The position numbers and the translations under genes were made by a program. From the NCBI GenBank assembly GCA_038229415.1, contig JBBROM010000013.1, forward strand, positions 1 through 64,000: a stretch of DNA of 64,000 bases. Reading direction: 5' to 3'. Each line of letters opens with the position of its first letter. The stretch's first letter is position 1. Below the pieces are notes generated by a model that was not told the origin of the DNA, did not search any database, and was given only the letters and a program-made list of their open reading frames with translations. This DNA comes from JANXUR01 sp038229415 (GTDB lineage Bacteria; Acidobacteriota; Terriglobia; Terriglobales; Acidobacteriaceae). Shown one piece after another: positions 1-7,758 of this stretch.

Positions 1-71
1 GTCTTCACCCCGGCCTCGTGCTGCTTCAGTATCCCGATAATCTGCTCTTCCGTGTACCGGCTCTTCTTCAT
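1..71 (-). CDS. IS3-family transposase OrfA, N-terminal 23 residues
   Basis: The minus strand from 71 translates as MKKSRYTEEQIIGILKQHEA followed by GVK and runs off the window edge. This is the standard start of the small helix-turn-helix OrfA protein of IS3-family transposases. OrfA binds the terminal repeats and is normally joined to the DDE catalytic OrfB by a programmed -1 frameshift. Only the beginning is present, so neither the frameshift site nor the DDE domain can be judged. The identification rests on the very conserved RYTEEQI.GIL motif together with the terminal repeat at 121-141. Confidence 0.85.
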   Translation of the reverse strand, partial: MKKSRYTEEQIIGILKQHEAGVK

Positions 72-141
72 GCTTCGCCCTCCCGTTCAGATTACGAGAG
101 AACTCCAGCTTTATGTGGTTGAGTTTCCTGGGGGCACGTCA
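1..141 (-). mobile_element. IS3-family insertion sequence, one end only
   Basis: The bases at 121-141, read outward to inward on the minus strand, begin tgacgtgcccccagg. This resembles the TGA..TG.CCCCCA terminal inverted repeat of IS3-family elements of the IS407/IS2 type. An orfA start codon lies about 70 bases inside this end and reads toward position 1. The rest of the element is outside the window. The bases immediately outside the end are a PIN-domain gene fragment, so the element probably inserted into a toxin gene. Confidence 0.75.
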
Positions 142-259
142 TCTCCACAGCGACCCATTTGACCGGATGCTGGTTGCGCAGGCAATGTCCGAACCGTTGA
201 CCTTGCTGACGTCCGATCAGAACCTATTGGCGTACTCTCCGCTGGTTCGGCTGGTCTAG
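142..259 (+). pseudogene. VapC-like PIN-domain toxin, 3' remnant cut by the IS element
   Basis: Reading from 143 in frame gives about 38 codons ending at TAG 257-259. They include HSDPFDRMLVAQA, then LTLLTSDQNLLAYS. This matches the last helix-strand portion of VapC PIN toxins, typically H.DPFDR.L.AQA...L.L.T.D..L..Y, where the Asp residues help coordinate metal for RNA cleavage. There is no start codon: the reading frame begins exactly where the IS terminal repeat ends. The simplest reading is a vapC gene interrupted by IS insertion, with its 5' part and its antitoxin lying beyond the left edge of the window. Confidence 0.75.
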
Positions 260-583
260 GCTTGCAACCGGGATCTCAGCAGCTTGTGAATATTGAACAG
301 GGGTGTGCCTTGCCCTCGGAGGCAGCTTGGGGCTGAGATGAAGGGGAAGAAGACAAGGCTTGTCGTGGATTACAATGTCTGATAACAAGTATTATGACAA
401 ATAATCAACTACGACTGGTCACGTACTCCGCACCTTGTTAGGATTGTCCCATCTGTAAGCGTCTTCATGCAGCAGATTCTGGTCTCAAGCCTCCTTCTGT
501 ATGCGGTTGACCTCAATACACTATCAATCACTGACTCCATCAATCACTGAATCGAAACCAGAACGAAAAAGGACCCAGACCAG
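260..583. other. Intergenic region without a recognisable gene
   Basis: I see no credible coding region here. The only structure is a 12-base direct repeat, atcaatcactga, at 523-534 and 539-550, about 35-60 bases upstream of the following gene. It has a 16-base period and could be a protein-binding site or a local duplication. A TTGACC at 507-512 has no good -10 partner at normal spacing. Confidence 0.5.
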
Positions 584-2032
584 ATGAACGTTCGCAAGCT
601 TCTCCTGTCCCTGTCCGCTCTTGTCGTGTTCTCGGCTGCCTTGAATGCCCAGAGCTGGCAACAAGTCAACAATCACCCCACTTTCAGCGCCAGCGTTGCC
701 CTCCTCCAAACTGATGGCACAGTGATGGTGCACAAGTACAACTCCACAAACTGGTGGAAGTTGACACCGGACAACACTGGCAGCTACCTGAACGGCACCT
801 GGAGCCAGCTCGGTTCCATGCCCTCCGGCTACACCCCGCTGTACTACGGCTCGTCCCTTCTGGCCGATGGCCGTGTTCTGGTTGAGGGCGGCGAATACCT
901 GAACCTCTCGGCCGTGTGGACGAACAAGGGCGCTTTGTACACTCCTGCGACCAACGTGTGGACGAATATCAATCCTCCGACCGGCTGGGCAAACATTGGC
1001 GACGCCCAGCAGGTGGTTCTCAAGAACGGAACCTTGCTGCAGGCGAATTCGCTTACCAGCCAGCAGGCCACTTTCAATTCCACCACGTTTGCCTGGACCA
1101 CGGTCGGTACCGGCAAGGCTGATGGAAATGATGAAGAAGGCTATGCCCTTTTGCCTAGCGGCAAAATCCTTACCATTGACGCTAACAACACCTCCAACCT
1201 CACCAACTCTGAAATTATGGATCCGACCACGTTTGCCTGGACTTCGGCTGGCAGCACCATCGTTAAGCTGCCTGACCTCACCTCCAGTGGCGGCGGATCG
1301 CACGAGATTGGACCGATGATTCTGCGTCCCGATGGGACTGTGTTCGCCACCGGAGCGACGGCGAACACCGCCCTCTACAACACCACTACTGGCGTATGGA
1401 GCACTGGTCCGACCTTCCCGATCGTCGGAAGCCAGCTTGATGCAGCCGATGCACCGGCCTGCCTGCTGCCCAGCGGCAATGTATTGGTTACGCTGAGCCC
1501 TGGCATCTTCGGCACCAACACCAAGTTCTACGAGTATGATGGCACCGGATTCATCTCGCAGACCGTCACTCCGAACGCGCCCACCAAGTCGTCTTATGAG
1601 TTCCGCATGCTGCTGTTGCCCACCGGTCAGGTATTGGCCACGGATGCCACTACCGATGTGGAAATCTACACCCCAACTGGAAGCCCGAACTCAGCTTGGG
1701 CTCCGACCATCACCAAGCTGGCCCCCACGGTTACCCACGGCCACACCTACACCATTCAAGGCACCCAGTTCAACGGTCTGTCTCAGGCCTGTGCCTATGG
1801 TGATGATGCCATGTCCGCCACCAACTACCCGCTGGTTCGCATCACCAACACCGCCACCGGACACGTGTTCTACGCCAAGACCCACAACCACAGCAGTATG
1901 GGTGTGGCCACCGGCGCGGCTCTGGTCACCACTAAGTTTGACGTCCCCACGGGCATCGAACTCGGCGCCAGCACCCTGGTCGTGGTTGCCAACGGAATTC
2001 CGTCGGTAGCGAAGAACGTGACCATCAACTAG
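584..2032 (+). CDS. Secreted kelch / galactose-oxidase-like beta-propeller protein
   Basis: The 482-residue product starts with a clear signal peptide (MNVRKLLLSLSALVVFSAAL, cleavage probably after NAQ). It then shows repeated kelch-like units: LADGRVLVEGGEY, LPSGKILTIDA, LRPDGTVFATGAT, LPSGNVLVTLS and LPTGQVLATDA. These fit blades of a propeller like that of galactose oxidase or glyoxal oxidase. The last 100 or so residues (from about APTITKLAPTV) look like an immunoglobulin-like IPT/DUF1929 C-terminal domain. I do not see the copper-binding Cys-Tyr crosslink environment clearly, so oxidase activity is not claimed. It is a single-gene unit followed at once by a strong hairpin terminator. Likely extracellular; substrate unknown. 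Confidence 0.75.
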   Translation: MNVRKLLLSLSALVVFSAALNAQSWQQVNNHPTFSASVALLQTDGTVMVHKYNSTNWWKLTPDNTGSYLNGTWSQLGSMPSGYTPLYYGSSLLADGRVLVEGGEYLNLSAVWTNKGALYTPATNVWTNINPPTGWANIGDAQQVVLKNGTLLQANSLTSQQATFNSTTFAWTTVGTGKADGNDEEGYALLPSGKILTIDANNTSNLTNSEIMDPTTFAWTSAGSTIVKLPDLTSSGGGSHEIGPMILRPDGTVFATGATANTALYNTTTGVWSTGPTFPIVGSQLDAADAPACLLPSGNVLVTLSPGIFGTNTKFYEYDGTGFISQTVTPNAPTKSSYEFRMLLLPTGQVLATDATTDVEIYTPTGSPNSAWAPTITKLAPTVTHGHTYTIQGTQFNGLSQACAYGDDAMSATNYPLVRITNTATGHVFYAKTHNHSSMGVATGAALVTTKFDVPTGIELGASTLVVVANGIPSVAKNVTIN

Positions 2033-2053
2033 CTACAAGTGTTACAGCAACAC

Positions 2054-2089
2054 CAAGGGCCGGATGCGATCACTCGCATCCGGCCCTTG
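2054..2089 (+). terminator. Hairpin terminator after the kelch-like gene
   Basis: Perfect 16-bp stem (caagggccggatgcga at 2054-2069 with its complement at 2074-2089) and a four-base loop. It lies 21 bases after the stop codon. The trailing T tract is weak. Confidence 0.8.
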
Positions 2090-2127
2090 TCATGTTGAGC
2101 CACCACTGCGGAGAAAGAACAAGAACC

Positions 2128-2466
2128 CTACTCGGCTGATCCCGCTGCCGGTGATTGATCTGCAGTGAGTACAGCCTTCAAATCCCTCAAAAACTCCGCC
2201 AGCAAGCCCAACCGTTCTTCCGTCGCCTCGACCTCAGTTCCCTTCCACTGGAAGACTTTCCGGCCACCCTTTTGCACCAGTACACCCACCTCGTCACCGA
2301 TGCGCCATCCCGGAGAACCTAAAATCTGGATGCCGTCTGGTAATGGCAGTAGTATGGCTACGCACTCGCCACGCAGGACGCCGACCACCTTCGGGTAACG
2401 CTCGAAGGGTTGCAGGTCAAAGCCTTGGATATAAAGCTGTTGTAGTTGTTGAGCCGGATCAGGCAT
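2128..2466 (-). CDS. Conserved protein of unknown function, downstream of the nuclease gene
   Basis: A 112-residue soluble protein starting MPDPAQQLQQLYIQGFDLQP. I do not recognise a family. It has a compact beta-rich centre (GVLRGECVAILLPLPDGIQI) and a helical, charged C-terminus. The start is supported by a GAGGGG element about five bases upstream. Only nine bases separate it from the upstream bifunctional-nuclease gene, so the two are almost certainly co-transcribed. No signal peptide or membrane segment is visible. A cytoplasmic partner or accessory of the nuclease is possible but is inference only. Confidence 0.65.
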   Translation of the reverse strand: MPDPAQQLQQLYIQGFDLQPFERYPKVVGVLRGECVAILLPLPDGIQILGSPGWRIGDEVGVLVQKGGRKVFQWKGTEVEATEERLGLLAEFLRDLKAVLTADQSPAAGSAE

Positions 2467-2475
2467 TCATCCCCT

Positions 2476-2961
2476 CTACATCTTGTACTTGCCCATATCG
2501 TCGTCGCCCAAGTTCTCGAGCCACTTGCGCAGTTCTTCGGCATTCACCGGCTCGGGCGACGCCGAGTTCACCTTGGCTTTGGCCAGCACTTCCTGATCCA
2601 CGAAGATGGGACAATCCATACGCAAAGCCAGCGCCAGCGCGTCTGAGGGACGCGAGTCTATGCTCATCAGCTTGCCCTGCCGTTCGAGCCAGATGACAGC
2701 GTAAAACGTGTCGTCGCGTAGCTCGGTGACGACCACCCGCCGCACCTCGGCGTCGAAGCCCAGCAGCACATTCTTCAGCAGATCGTGCGTCATAGGACGA
2801 GGCACGATCGTCTTCTCAATCTCCAACGCAATGGCGTTAGCCTCGTAGGACCCGACCCAAATCGGCAGCACGGCATCGCTCGTCGTCTCCTTCAGGATCA
2901 CGATGGGCACATTGGTCACCGGGTCCATCATCAGCCCCCGAATTTTCATCTCAACTTCCAT
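2476..2961 (-). CDS. Bifunctional nuclease family protein (BFN, DUF151)
   Basis: The 161-residue product matches the DUF151/BFN family: IPVWVG-like segment (LPIWVGSYEANAIALEIE), then RPMTHDLL, and RPSDALALALR. In characterised members from plants and Thermotoga the family has DNase and RNase activity or an uncharacterised stress role; the bacterial substrate is not established. The start at 2961 has an AGGAGG element six bases upstream, better than the internal Met at residue 5. It heads a two-gene unit with the 112-residue protein immediately downstream. Length is normal for the family plus a short charged C-terminal extension (NAEELRKWLENLGDDDMGKYK). Confidence 0.9.
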   Translation of the reverse strand: MEVEMKIRGLMMDPVTNVPIVILKETTSDAVLPIWVGSYEANAIALEIEKTIVPRPMTHDLLKNVLLGFDAEVRRVVVTELRDDTFYAVIWLERQGKLMSIDSRPSDALALALRMDCPIFVDQEVLAKAKVNSASPEPVNAEELRKWLENLGDDDMGKYKM

Positions 2962-2992
2962 CGCTTGCCTCCTGAGTCCATTCCATCACAGT

Positions 2993-3048
2993 GTCATCTC
3001 GACCGGAGCGAGTCACGCGGATAGCGCGACTCGCGTAGCGGAGGGACC
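2993..3048. repeat. Dispersed palindromic repeat, copy 1
   Basis: A 56-base element beginning gtcatctcgaccggagcgag and ending gtagcggagggacc, with an internal inverted arrangement (gagtc...cgcg...gactcgcg). Related elements occur in this window at 21938-21963, 33547-33601, 40111-40172 and 52861-52919, always between genes. It sits between two minus-strand genes, upstream of the nuclease gene. Confidence 0.6.
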
Positions 3049-3057
3049 TTGTGTTTC

Positions 3058-3516
3058 CTACCGCGTGTGCCGGTGGCGTGCAATCACCGCCCCGACCGAG
3101 TATGCCAATGAGCCAAACAGCGGTGCTCCAAACAGGGCCTGCGCCCAGAACCCGTGATCCTCCGAATCCTGACCTTTGAGCAAGCCTGCCCAAAACGTTA
3201 GGTCACCAGAGTTGTGCCAATCCATTTGCAGCATCGCCCAGAGAATCACGACCACAACCGGAACCCACGCCCACAACGCCCCAAAGGCGAGCTTCTTTCT
3301 GGAGCCGTAATAGTCAAGTAACAATCCCGACACTACGGGCACCGCATAGGTCGGACCGAAGAAGAAGAACGACCCGAAATCGCCACCGCCGCGAAGGAAG
3401 TAAGCAGCAGCCAACGCTCCAACCCACGAAATCAGGAATGGCCCCAGAGAGCCAACCAAAGCGCCGCAAAGCAGAACGTCCCAAGGACTCCACGTCGCTC
3501 CAGTTCGAGTAATCAT
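3058..3516 (-). CDS. Small integral membrane protein of unknown function
   Basis: A 152-residue protein with about four hydrophobic segments: VLLCGALVGSLGPFLISWVG, AYAVPVVSGLLLDYY-like, LWAWVPVVVVILWAM, and ALFGAPLFGSLAYSVGAVIA. The open frame extends upstream to 3717, but that part lies over the end of miaB and reads like a shadow. The ATG at 3516 is preferred because AGGA lies about nine bases before it (aggaatgagATG). It follows miaB on the same strand with a 62-base gap. I recognise no family; a transporter accessory or a structural membrane protein are both possible. Confidence 0.6.
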   Translation of the reverse strand: MITRTGATWSPWDVLLCGALVGSLGPFLISWVGALAAAYFLRGGGDFGSFFFFGPTYAVPVVSGLLLDYYGSRKKLAFGALWAWVPVVVVILWAMLQMDWHNSGDLTFWAGLLKGQDSEDHGFWAQALFGAPLFGSLAYSVGAVIARHRHTR

Positions 3517-3578
3517 CTCATTCCTCGGCACCTCACTCCGACGCACGTAACCCGGCATCCGGTTCGTCGCACTCCGCT

Positions 3579-4943
3579 CTACCCCACCCACTGTCCAGCC
3601 AAACTGTTCGGAAATGTCGCTGTCGTCCGCACCTGCGTGTAGCTGCCGATCACTGGAGTCACGCCCGCGGGCACGATGAAGCTGATGTTCTTGTTCTGCG
3701 ACGTGCGGCCCAGCCAATGCTTCTTCGTTTCGTTGTATGCCTCAATCATCACTTCCGCAGTCGTCCCCAAGTGCCGACGATTGCGCGCGGCCTGAATTTC
3801 GCGTTGACGATTTTGCAGAATCGCCAGTCGCCGCGACTTCTCATCCTCGGGAATCGCATCCGCCATGTGCTGCGCTGGAGTGTTCGGTCGAGGGCTGTAC
3901 TTAAACATGAAGGCTCCGTCGTAACCAACAGTATCCATGAGCGTTAGCGTCTCTTCAAAGTCCGCTTCCGACTCTCCGGGAAAGCCCACGATTATGTCGG
4001 TGGTCAGGCTCAAATCGCGCTTGGCCGACTTCATCCAGCTAATCCGCTCCAGATATTGCTCGCGCGAGTACAGCCGCTGCATCAGGCTGAGAACCTTGGT
4101 TGAGCCACTCTGGACGGGTAGATGCACGTGATCACACAGCCCCGGAGTTGCGTCAATTGCCTCGACGATGTCCTTGCCAAAATCTCTGGGATGCGAGGTG
4201 GTGAAACGCACCCGCCGAACGCCCGGCACCTCGCTTACTGAAACCAGCAACTCAGCAAAGCTTTTTTTCCCAGTGGTATCGCGGTAAGAGTTCACGTTTT
4301 GCCCGAGGAGTTGGATGTCGGTATAGCCAGCATCTGCCATGCGCCGGGCTTCTTCCAAAACGGAGGCCGACGACCGGCTGCGCTCCTTGCCGCGTGTATA
4401 CGGTACGACGCAGTAGGCGCAAAACTTGTCGCAGCCTTCAATGATGGTGATGTAGCCGCGATGCTGGTTGGTGCGGGCGGTGAACTCGGTCTCAAAACAG
4501 TCTTCGGTCTCGCGATCGTCGAGTCCGGTGACGCGGCGGGCGCCGGTTTCGAGCTGCACCAGCATCGAACTCAGCTTGTTGTAGCTGGCCGAGCCGCAGA
4601 CCAGCGAAACGTGCGGAGCCTTTTCAAAAATGGCAGCGCCTTCCTGCTGGGCCACGCATCCCAGGACGCCGAAGCGCTTGCCTTGCTGCCGAAACTTGTA
4701 TTCATCGAGGCGGTGGAAGACCTTTTGCTCGGCCTTGTCGCGAATCGAGCAGGTGTTGTAGAGGACGAGATCGGCCTCGTCGGTGGTCTCGACCTGCGAA
4801 TATCCTTCGGCCAGAAGCGTGCCGACGACCTTCTCCGAGTCGTGCGCATTCATCTGGCAGCCAAAGGTCTCCAGATAGAACTTTTTCTGCGGCGCGACGT
4901 CCGGCGCGTTCTCCACACCCTGTGCGATTTGAACTTGCGGCAT
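3579..4943 (-). CDS. miaB: tRNA-2-methylthio-N6-dimethylallyladenosine synthase MiaB
   Basis: Radical-SAM methylthiotransferase that converts i6A37 to ms2i6A37 in tRNAs reading UNN codons. From the ATG at 4943 the protein has 454 residues. The N-terminal UPF0004 domain has its three cluster-binding cysteines (C29 in ETFGCQMN, C65 in YNTCSIR, C96 in GCVAQ). The radical-SAM CxxxCxxC motif is at about C171, C175 and C178 (GCDKFCAYCVVPYTRG), and a C-terminal TRAM domain follows. An upstream in-frame start at 5009 would add 22 residues that look non-homologous (MARLGHGLVKSSHLANLRYT). The ATG is chosen because MiaB proteins begin shortly before the FYLETFGCQMN segment, although no good ribosome binding site is visible. 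Isolated gene, apparently followed by the small membrane protein. Confidence 0.95.
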   Translation of the reverse strand: MPQVQIAQGVENAPDVAPQKKFYLETFGCQMNAHDSEKVVGTLLAEGYSQVETTDEADLVLYNTCSIRDKAEQKVFHRLDEYKFRQQGKRFGVLGCVAQQEGAAIFEKAPHVSLVCGSASYNKLSSMLVQLETGARRVTGLDDRETEDCFETEFTARTNQHRGYITIIEGCDKFCAYCVVPYTRGKERSRSSASVLEEARRMADAGYTDIQLLGQNVNSYRDTTGKKSFAELLVSVSEVPGVRRVRFTTSHPRDFGKDIVEAIDATPGLCDHVHLPVQSGSTKVLSLMQRLYSREQYLERISWMKSAKRDLSLTTDIIVGFPGESEADFEETLTLMDTVGYDGAFMFKYSPRPNTPAQHMADAIPEDEKSRRLAILQNRQREIQAARNRRHLGTTAEVMIEAYNETKKHWLGRTSQNKNISFIVPAGVTPVIGSYTQVRTTATFPNSLAGQWVG

Positions 4944-5104
4944 AGTGCCAGTATAGCGAAGATTCGCCAGATGTGAGGACTTCACGAGACCATGGCCCAG
5001 CCGTGCCAACTGGTTCGCACTTTTTGTCCAAGCCTAAAGTTCATTTCGGTGCTACGCTGAGGCAGGTGAGCCAACCCTTTGGTTGACCGATTTGGAGGAT
5101 GGCC

Positions 5105-6307
5105 ATGAAATCTTGCCTGTTAGCCTGCATTTTGCTTATTTGTGCTTCTGCTCACGCTGCAACCGGTAGCGTAATCTACACTTTTGCTGGCGGCAGCGAT
5201 GGTCAAAACCCTGACGGCTCTGTTGTGCTTTATCAGGGGAATTTATACGGAACTGTTTCAGGTGGCGGCGCAGGGAATGCTGGCCAGGTTTTCAGGGCTT
5301 ATCGGAAAAAGGACGGGGTCTACGCTAAGGTGGCCCTTCACGATTTTATCGTCACAGACGGTGCGGTACCGGCCGGTGTACTAGCACTAGACCAAATCGG
5401 CAATATTTACGGAATAACGGCGACTGGAGGCAGCTTTGGCCTCGGTACAGTGTTCATGCTGACTCGGCCTGCCAACATCGCAGATGCTTGGCCGCTGACT
5501 ACTCTCTGGAGCTTCACCGGGGGCTCTGACGGGTCGAATCCGTCCGCTGGAGTCTCACTGATTAATGGGTCATTAGATGGAACAACCCCAAGCGGATTTG
5601 GAAATAGTGGCGCTGTCTTTCAGCTTACGCAGGCGTCTACCGGTATCTGGTCGTTTCAGGTCCTGTGGCAGTTTACCGCTGCTGCTGACGGCCAGTTACC
5701 CATGTGTACAATTTCGGCAGATAAGGACGGTCTGCTCTACGGCACTACGTTCTTGGGTGGCATAAATGGACTAGGCACACTGTTCCGCCTTTCGCAGAAC
5801 CTGTCGACGGGTGTCTGGGCCGAGGAAGTGCTTCTTTCGTTCGGCGGTGAATTGGGTGGTGCAAATCAGGCAGCGGGTGGGGTGATCATAAACCCGTTAG
5901 GCACCGTGTACGGATCATCCTACGGTGGCGGGTCTCATGGGAGTGGGACCATTTACAAAGCGACACCGAACGTGAACGGAATTTGGACTGCGACTGTACT
6001 ACATTCTTTCGACGGCACTACTGAATCGGGTCAGCCCGAATTCTCACTTGTCTATTGGAAAGGGAGCTACTACGGAGTGAGCACGATGAATGGTGGCGGC
6101 GAAGTTTTCAAAACCAATCCTTCAGCAACTCATAAGCAATGGGACCTCAGTGTCTTACAAAACCTGTCCCTCATCGGGGGCGATATTCCCCTTGCTGGAA
6201 TCACAATCAGCAATGCTCGCACGATATACGGAGCGACCGCGCAGGGAGGCATCGCGAGCAACAACTGTGGAAACGGCTGCGGAATTGTCTACAAGATCAC
6301 ACAATAG
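5105..6307 (+). CDS. Secreted GloVer-type tandem-repeat protein
   Basis: About 400 residues with a signal peptide (MKSCLLACILLICASAHA) and seven spaced repeats of the form G.LYGT...GG....G.VF.LT. Examples are GNLYGTVSGGG, GNIYGITATGG, GLLYGTTFLGG, GTVYGSSYGGG and RTIYGATAQGG. Proteins with these GloVer repeats are abundant in acidobacteria and are predicted to be extracellular. Seven copies would suit a seven-bladed propeller, which is inference. The start at 5105 is chosen over the ATG at 5099 because GGAGG at 5094-5098 is six bases from 5105 but touches 5099. Function unknown. No anchor domain is evident after the last repeat. Confidence 0.8.
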   Translation: MKSCLLACILLICASAHAATGSVIYTFAGGSDGQNPDGSVVLYQGNLYGTVSGGGAGNAGQVFRAYRKKDGVYAKVALHDFIVTDGAVPAGVLALDQIGNIYGITATGGSFGLGTVFMLTRPANIADAWPLTTLWSFTGGSDGSNPSAGVSLINGSLDGTTPSGFGNSGAVFQLTQASTGIWSFQVLWQFTAAADGQLPMCTISADKDGLLYGTTFLGGINGLGTLFRLSQNLSTGVWAEEVLLSFGGELGGANQAAGGVIINPLGTVYGSSYGGGSHGSGTIYKATPNVNGIWTATVLHSFDGTTESGQPEFSLVYWKGSYYGVSTMNGGGEVFKTNPSATHKQWDLSVLQNLSLIGGDIPLAGITISNARTIYGATAQGGIASNNCGNGCGIVYKITQ

Positions 6308-6483
6308 TTATTCTCGCCGCCTTGTGGCTAGACGCTTTATCTATTCGAAAGGTTATGGCACAAAGGCTTGCGGTCTTAGATTAAGGCCCCTCAAGCTCCT
6401 CAAACAGTTTACCAATACAATAGTAGCTTAAGCCCTCGGGAAGGCCCAAGAGAAGGAGGTTTCACCTTGAAGGACCCTTCAAC

Positions 6484-6621
6484 TCATTCGGGTGCGTTTA
6501 GCTCACAGCGCAGAACTTTATTCAAGATCTGCTTGAAAGACATACCGGTGCGCTCCATCTCTTTCTTTAGAAGCTCGACCACATCGGGGTCGAGCTTGGT
6601 CGTAATGCGCACGTTCCTCAC
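6484..6621 (-). CDS. Ribbon-helix-helix antitoxin-like protein, orphan
   Basis: A 45-residue ORF with a GTG start: VRNVRITTKLDPDVVELLKK followed by EMERTGMSFKQILNKVLR. This is the beta-strand/helix/helix pattern of VapB-type ribbon-helix-helix antitoxins (compare RTTLTLD.DV..LLK..M...G.SFK.V.N..LR). An alternative GTG at 6639 would add six residues. No toxin gene follows: the next bases downstream lie behind the convergent GloVer-repeat gene. Its upstream neighbour on the same strand is the DUF429 gene, whose stop overlaps an ATG that gives only ten codons before a stop. It could be a solitary antitoxin, a decayed pair, or a small DNA-binding regulator. Confidence 0.55.
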   Translation of the reverse strand: MRNVRITTKLDPDVVELLKKEMERTGMSFKQILNKVLRCELNAPE

Positions 6622-6660
6622 ATGAAAGATGCTAAGCACTGCTCATCTTGATGTCAAACT

Positions 6661-7413
6661 TCATGGTTCGACGCCCACCCGCTGCGGCACCACAATATAG
6701 CCGTCCTCAGCCGAGCCGTGAACATTCGTCCGCGCCGTTCCCCAGTACCAATACCAGGCGGCGACGTAGGCACAGACTACCGCGTCGAGTTGATCTTCGA
6801 CTTCCTTCAGCGCCGCGCCGACGTTGGGCACCTCGGGCAATTCACATGGCGCAATCGCCAGCCGAGGCTTGAGCTGAGGCAGCCGCTCCAGCATCAGACT
6901 TCGCAGGCGATTCAACTCGCCAACGCAAAACGCCACGCTGCGTCCCGCCTTGCGCTTGTACTGGATGATCCGATCCAGCCCGAACAGTTGCACGTAGGAA
7001 GCGTGAGGAAAGGCCTCGAACTGCCAACGCCCCGGCGCATGCGGCCCGAGAGCAGCGACGTGGCGGAAGCCCATCGCCTCCAGCTTGCCGCTGAATCCTG
7101 TGGTGTAGGCCGCAAAGGGCAGGCCGAGATTCGCCGGGTAGGCCCCGGCGTGGAACTTGCCATAATGGCGATGCATCAACTTGTCGCATTCGCGCGTTCC
7201 GGTGGCGTTCGGAATCACCAGAGGCGCGTCCACGCCGATGATCGCGTCTGACTCGCCTGCAACTTGCTCCACCCATTGCAGAATATCCATTTCGTCGGTG
7301 CGACGGTCGAGGTTGAGCAAGCGCAGGGTTCCGCGTCCGGACGAAGGCATTTCCAGCGCCGCGAGTCCGCTAGGTTTGCGCTGCCAGCCCAGGTCTATTC
7401 CCAGGAAACGCAT
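6661..7413 (-). CDS. DUF429 family protein (predicted RNase-H-like fold)
   Basis: A 250-residue cytoplasmic protein opening with MRFLGIDLGWQ, the acidic first strand typical of RNase-H/actin-like folds. It continues with DAIIGVDAPLVIPNATGTRECD, AYPANL, and a C-terminal acidic segment VEDQLDAVVCAYVAAW. This order matches DUF429 proteins, predicted nucleases of unknown physiological role. The conserved acids D7 (in GIDLGW), D61 (in GVDAPL) and the late ED..DA are all present, so the predicted active site looks intact. It is a monocistronic minus-strand gene, or the head of a unit with the small antitoxin-like ORF just downstream. Confidence 0.8.
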   Translation of the reverse strand: MRFLGIDLGWQRKPSGLAALEMPSSGRGTLRLLNLDRRTDEMDILQWVEQVAGESDAIIGVDAPLVIPNATGTRECDKLMHRHYGKFHAGAYPANLGLPFAAYTTGFSGKLEAMGFRHVAALGPHAPGRWQFEAFPHASYVQLFGLDRIIQYKRKAGRSVAFCVGELNRLRSLMLERLPQLKPRLAIAPCELPEVPNVGAALKEVEDQLDAVVCAYVAAWYWYWGTARTNVHGSAEDGYIVVPQRVGVEP

Positions 7414-7517
7414 TATGGCCCCTTCGAGCTACCAGCACGACCTTTTGGGCTATTTTCAGCAAGCGTCACCGCGACTAGACTCGGTTTGTAGGGTTCATTG
7501 CTTACAAGAGGTCTGTT

Positions 7518-7664
7518 ATGTCGTGGATTGTGGTGGTAATCAGCCTGAGTTTTGTGTTCCTTATCGCTACGGCCACCCTTTTGTGGCTAAGCAAGCCCGA
7601 CTCGCTCGCGGATGAACGCGAGGCCGAAATGCTGCTGCTGAGGGCTGTCTCGAAACGCCGGTAG
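7518..7664 (+). CDS. Small single-span membrane protein
   Basis: A 48-residue ORF: MSWIVVVISLSFVFLIATAT then LLWLSKPDSLADEREAEMLL then LRAVSKRR. The first 24 residues form one hydrophobic segment, followed by a charged cytoplasmic-type tail. An AGAGG element seven bases upstream (7506-7510) supports the ATG. No family recognised. A larger open frame on the opposite strand over the same bases has no comparable support and runs through the terminator of the M13 peptidase gene. Real coding status depends on conservation in relatives. Confidence 0.5.
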   Translation: MSWIVVVISLSFVFLIATATLLWLSKPDSLADEREAEMLLLRAVSKRR

Positions 7665-7707
7665 CTGATTTCGAGCATCTGCTGAATTCTCCGAAGCGTA
7701 TCCCTAG

Positions 7708-7738
7708 CAAAAAAACGGTCGGGCCATGCCGCCCGACC
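7708..7738 (-). terminator. Rho-independent terminator of the M13 peptidase gene
   Basis: A 9-bp stem (cggtcgggc at 7715-7723 with gcccgaccg at 7730-7738) and a six-base loop. On the minus strand it is followed by seven T residues (a run of A at 7708-7714 on the plus strand). It lies 20 bases after the peptidase stop codon. Confidence 0.85.
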
Positions 7739-7758
7739 GCTATCCCTCGCGCTTTCCT

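Noticed and set aside
524..1303. 259-residue minus-strand open frame opposite the kelch-like gene
   Set aside because: It is antisense to a gene with a signal peptide and repeats, has low-complexity Gly/Arg-rich sequence and no family features.
3517..3717. N-terminal extension of the small membrane protein gene
   Set aside because: It runs over the end of miaB out of frame and is polar and unlike the hydrophobic remainder; the ATG at 3516 has a ribosome binding site.
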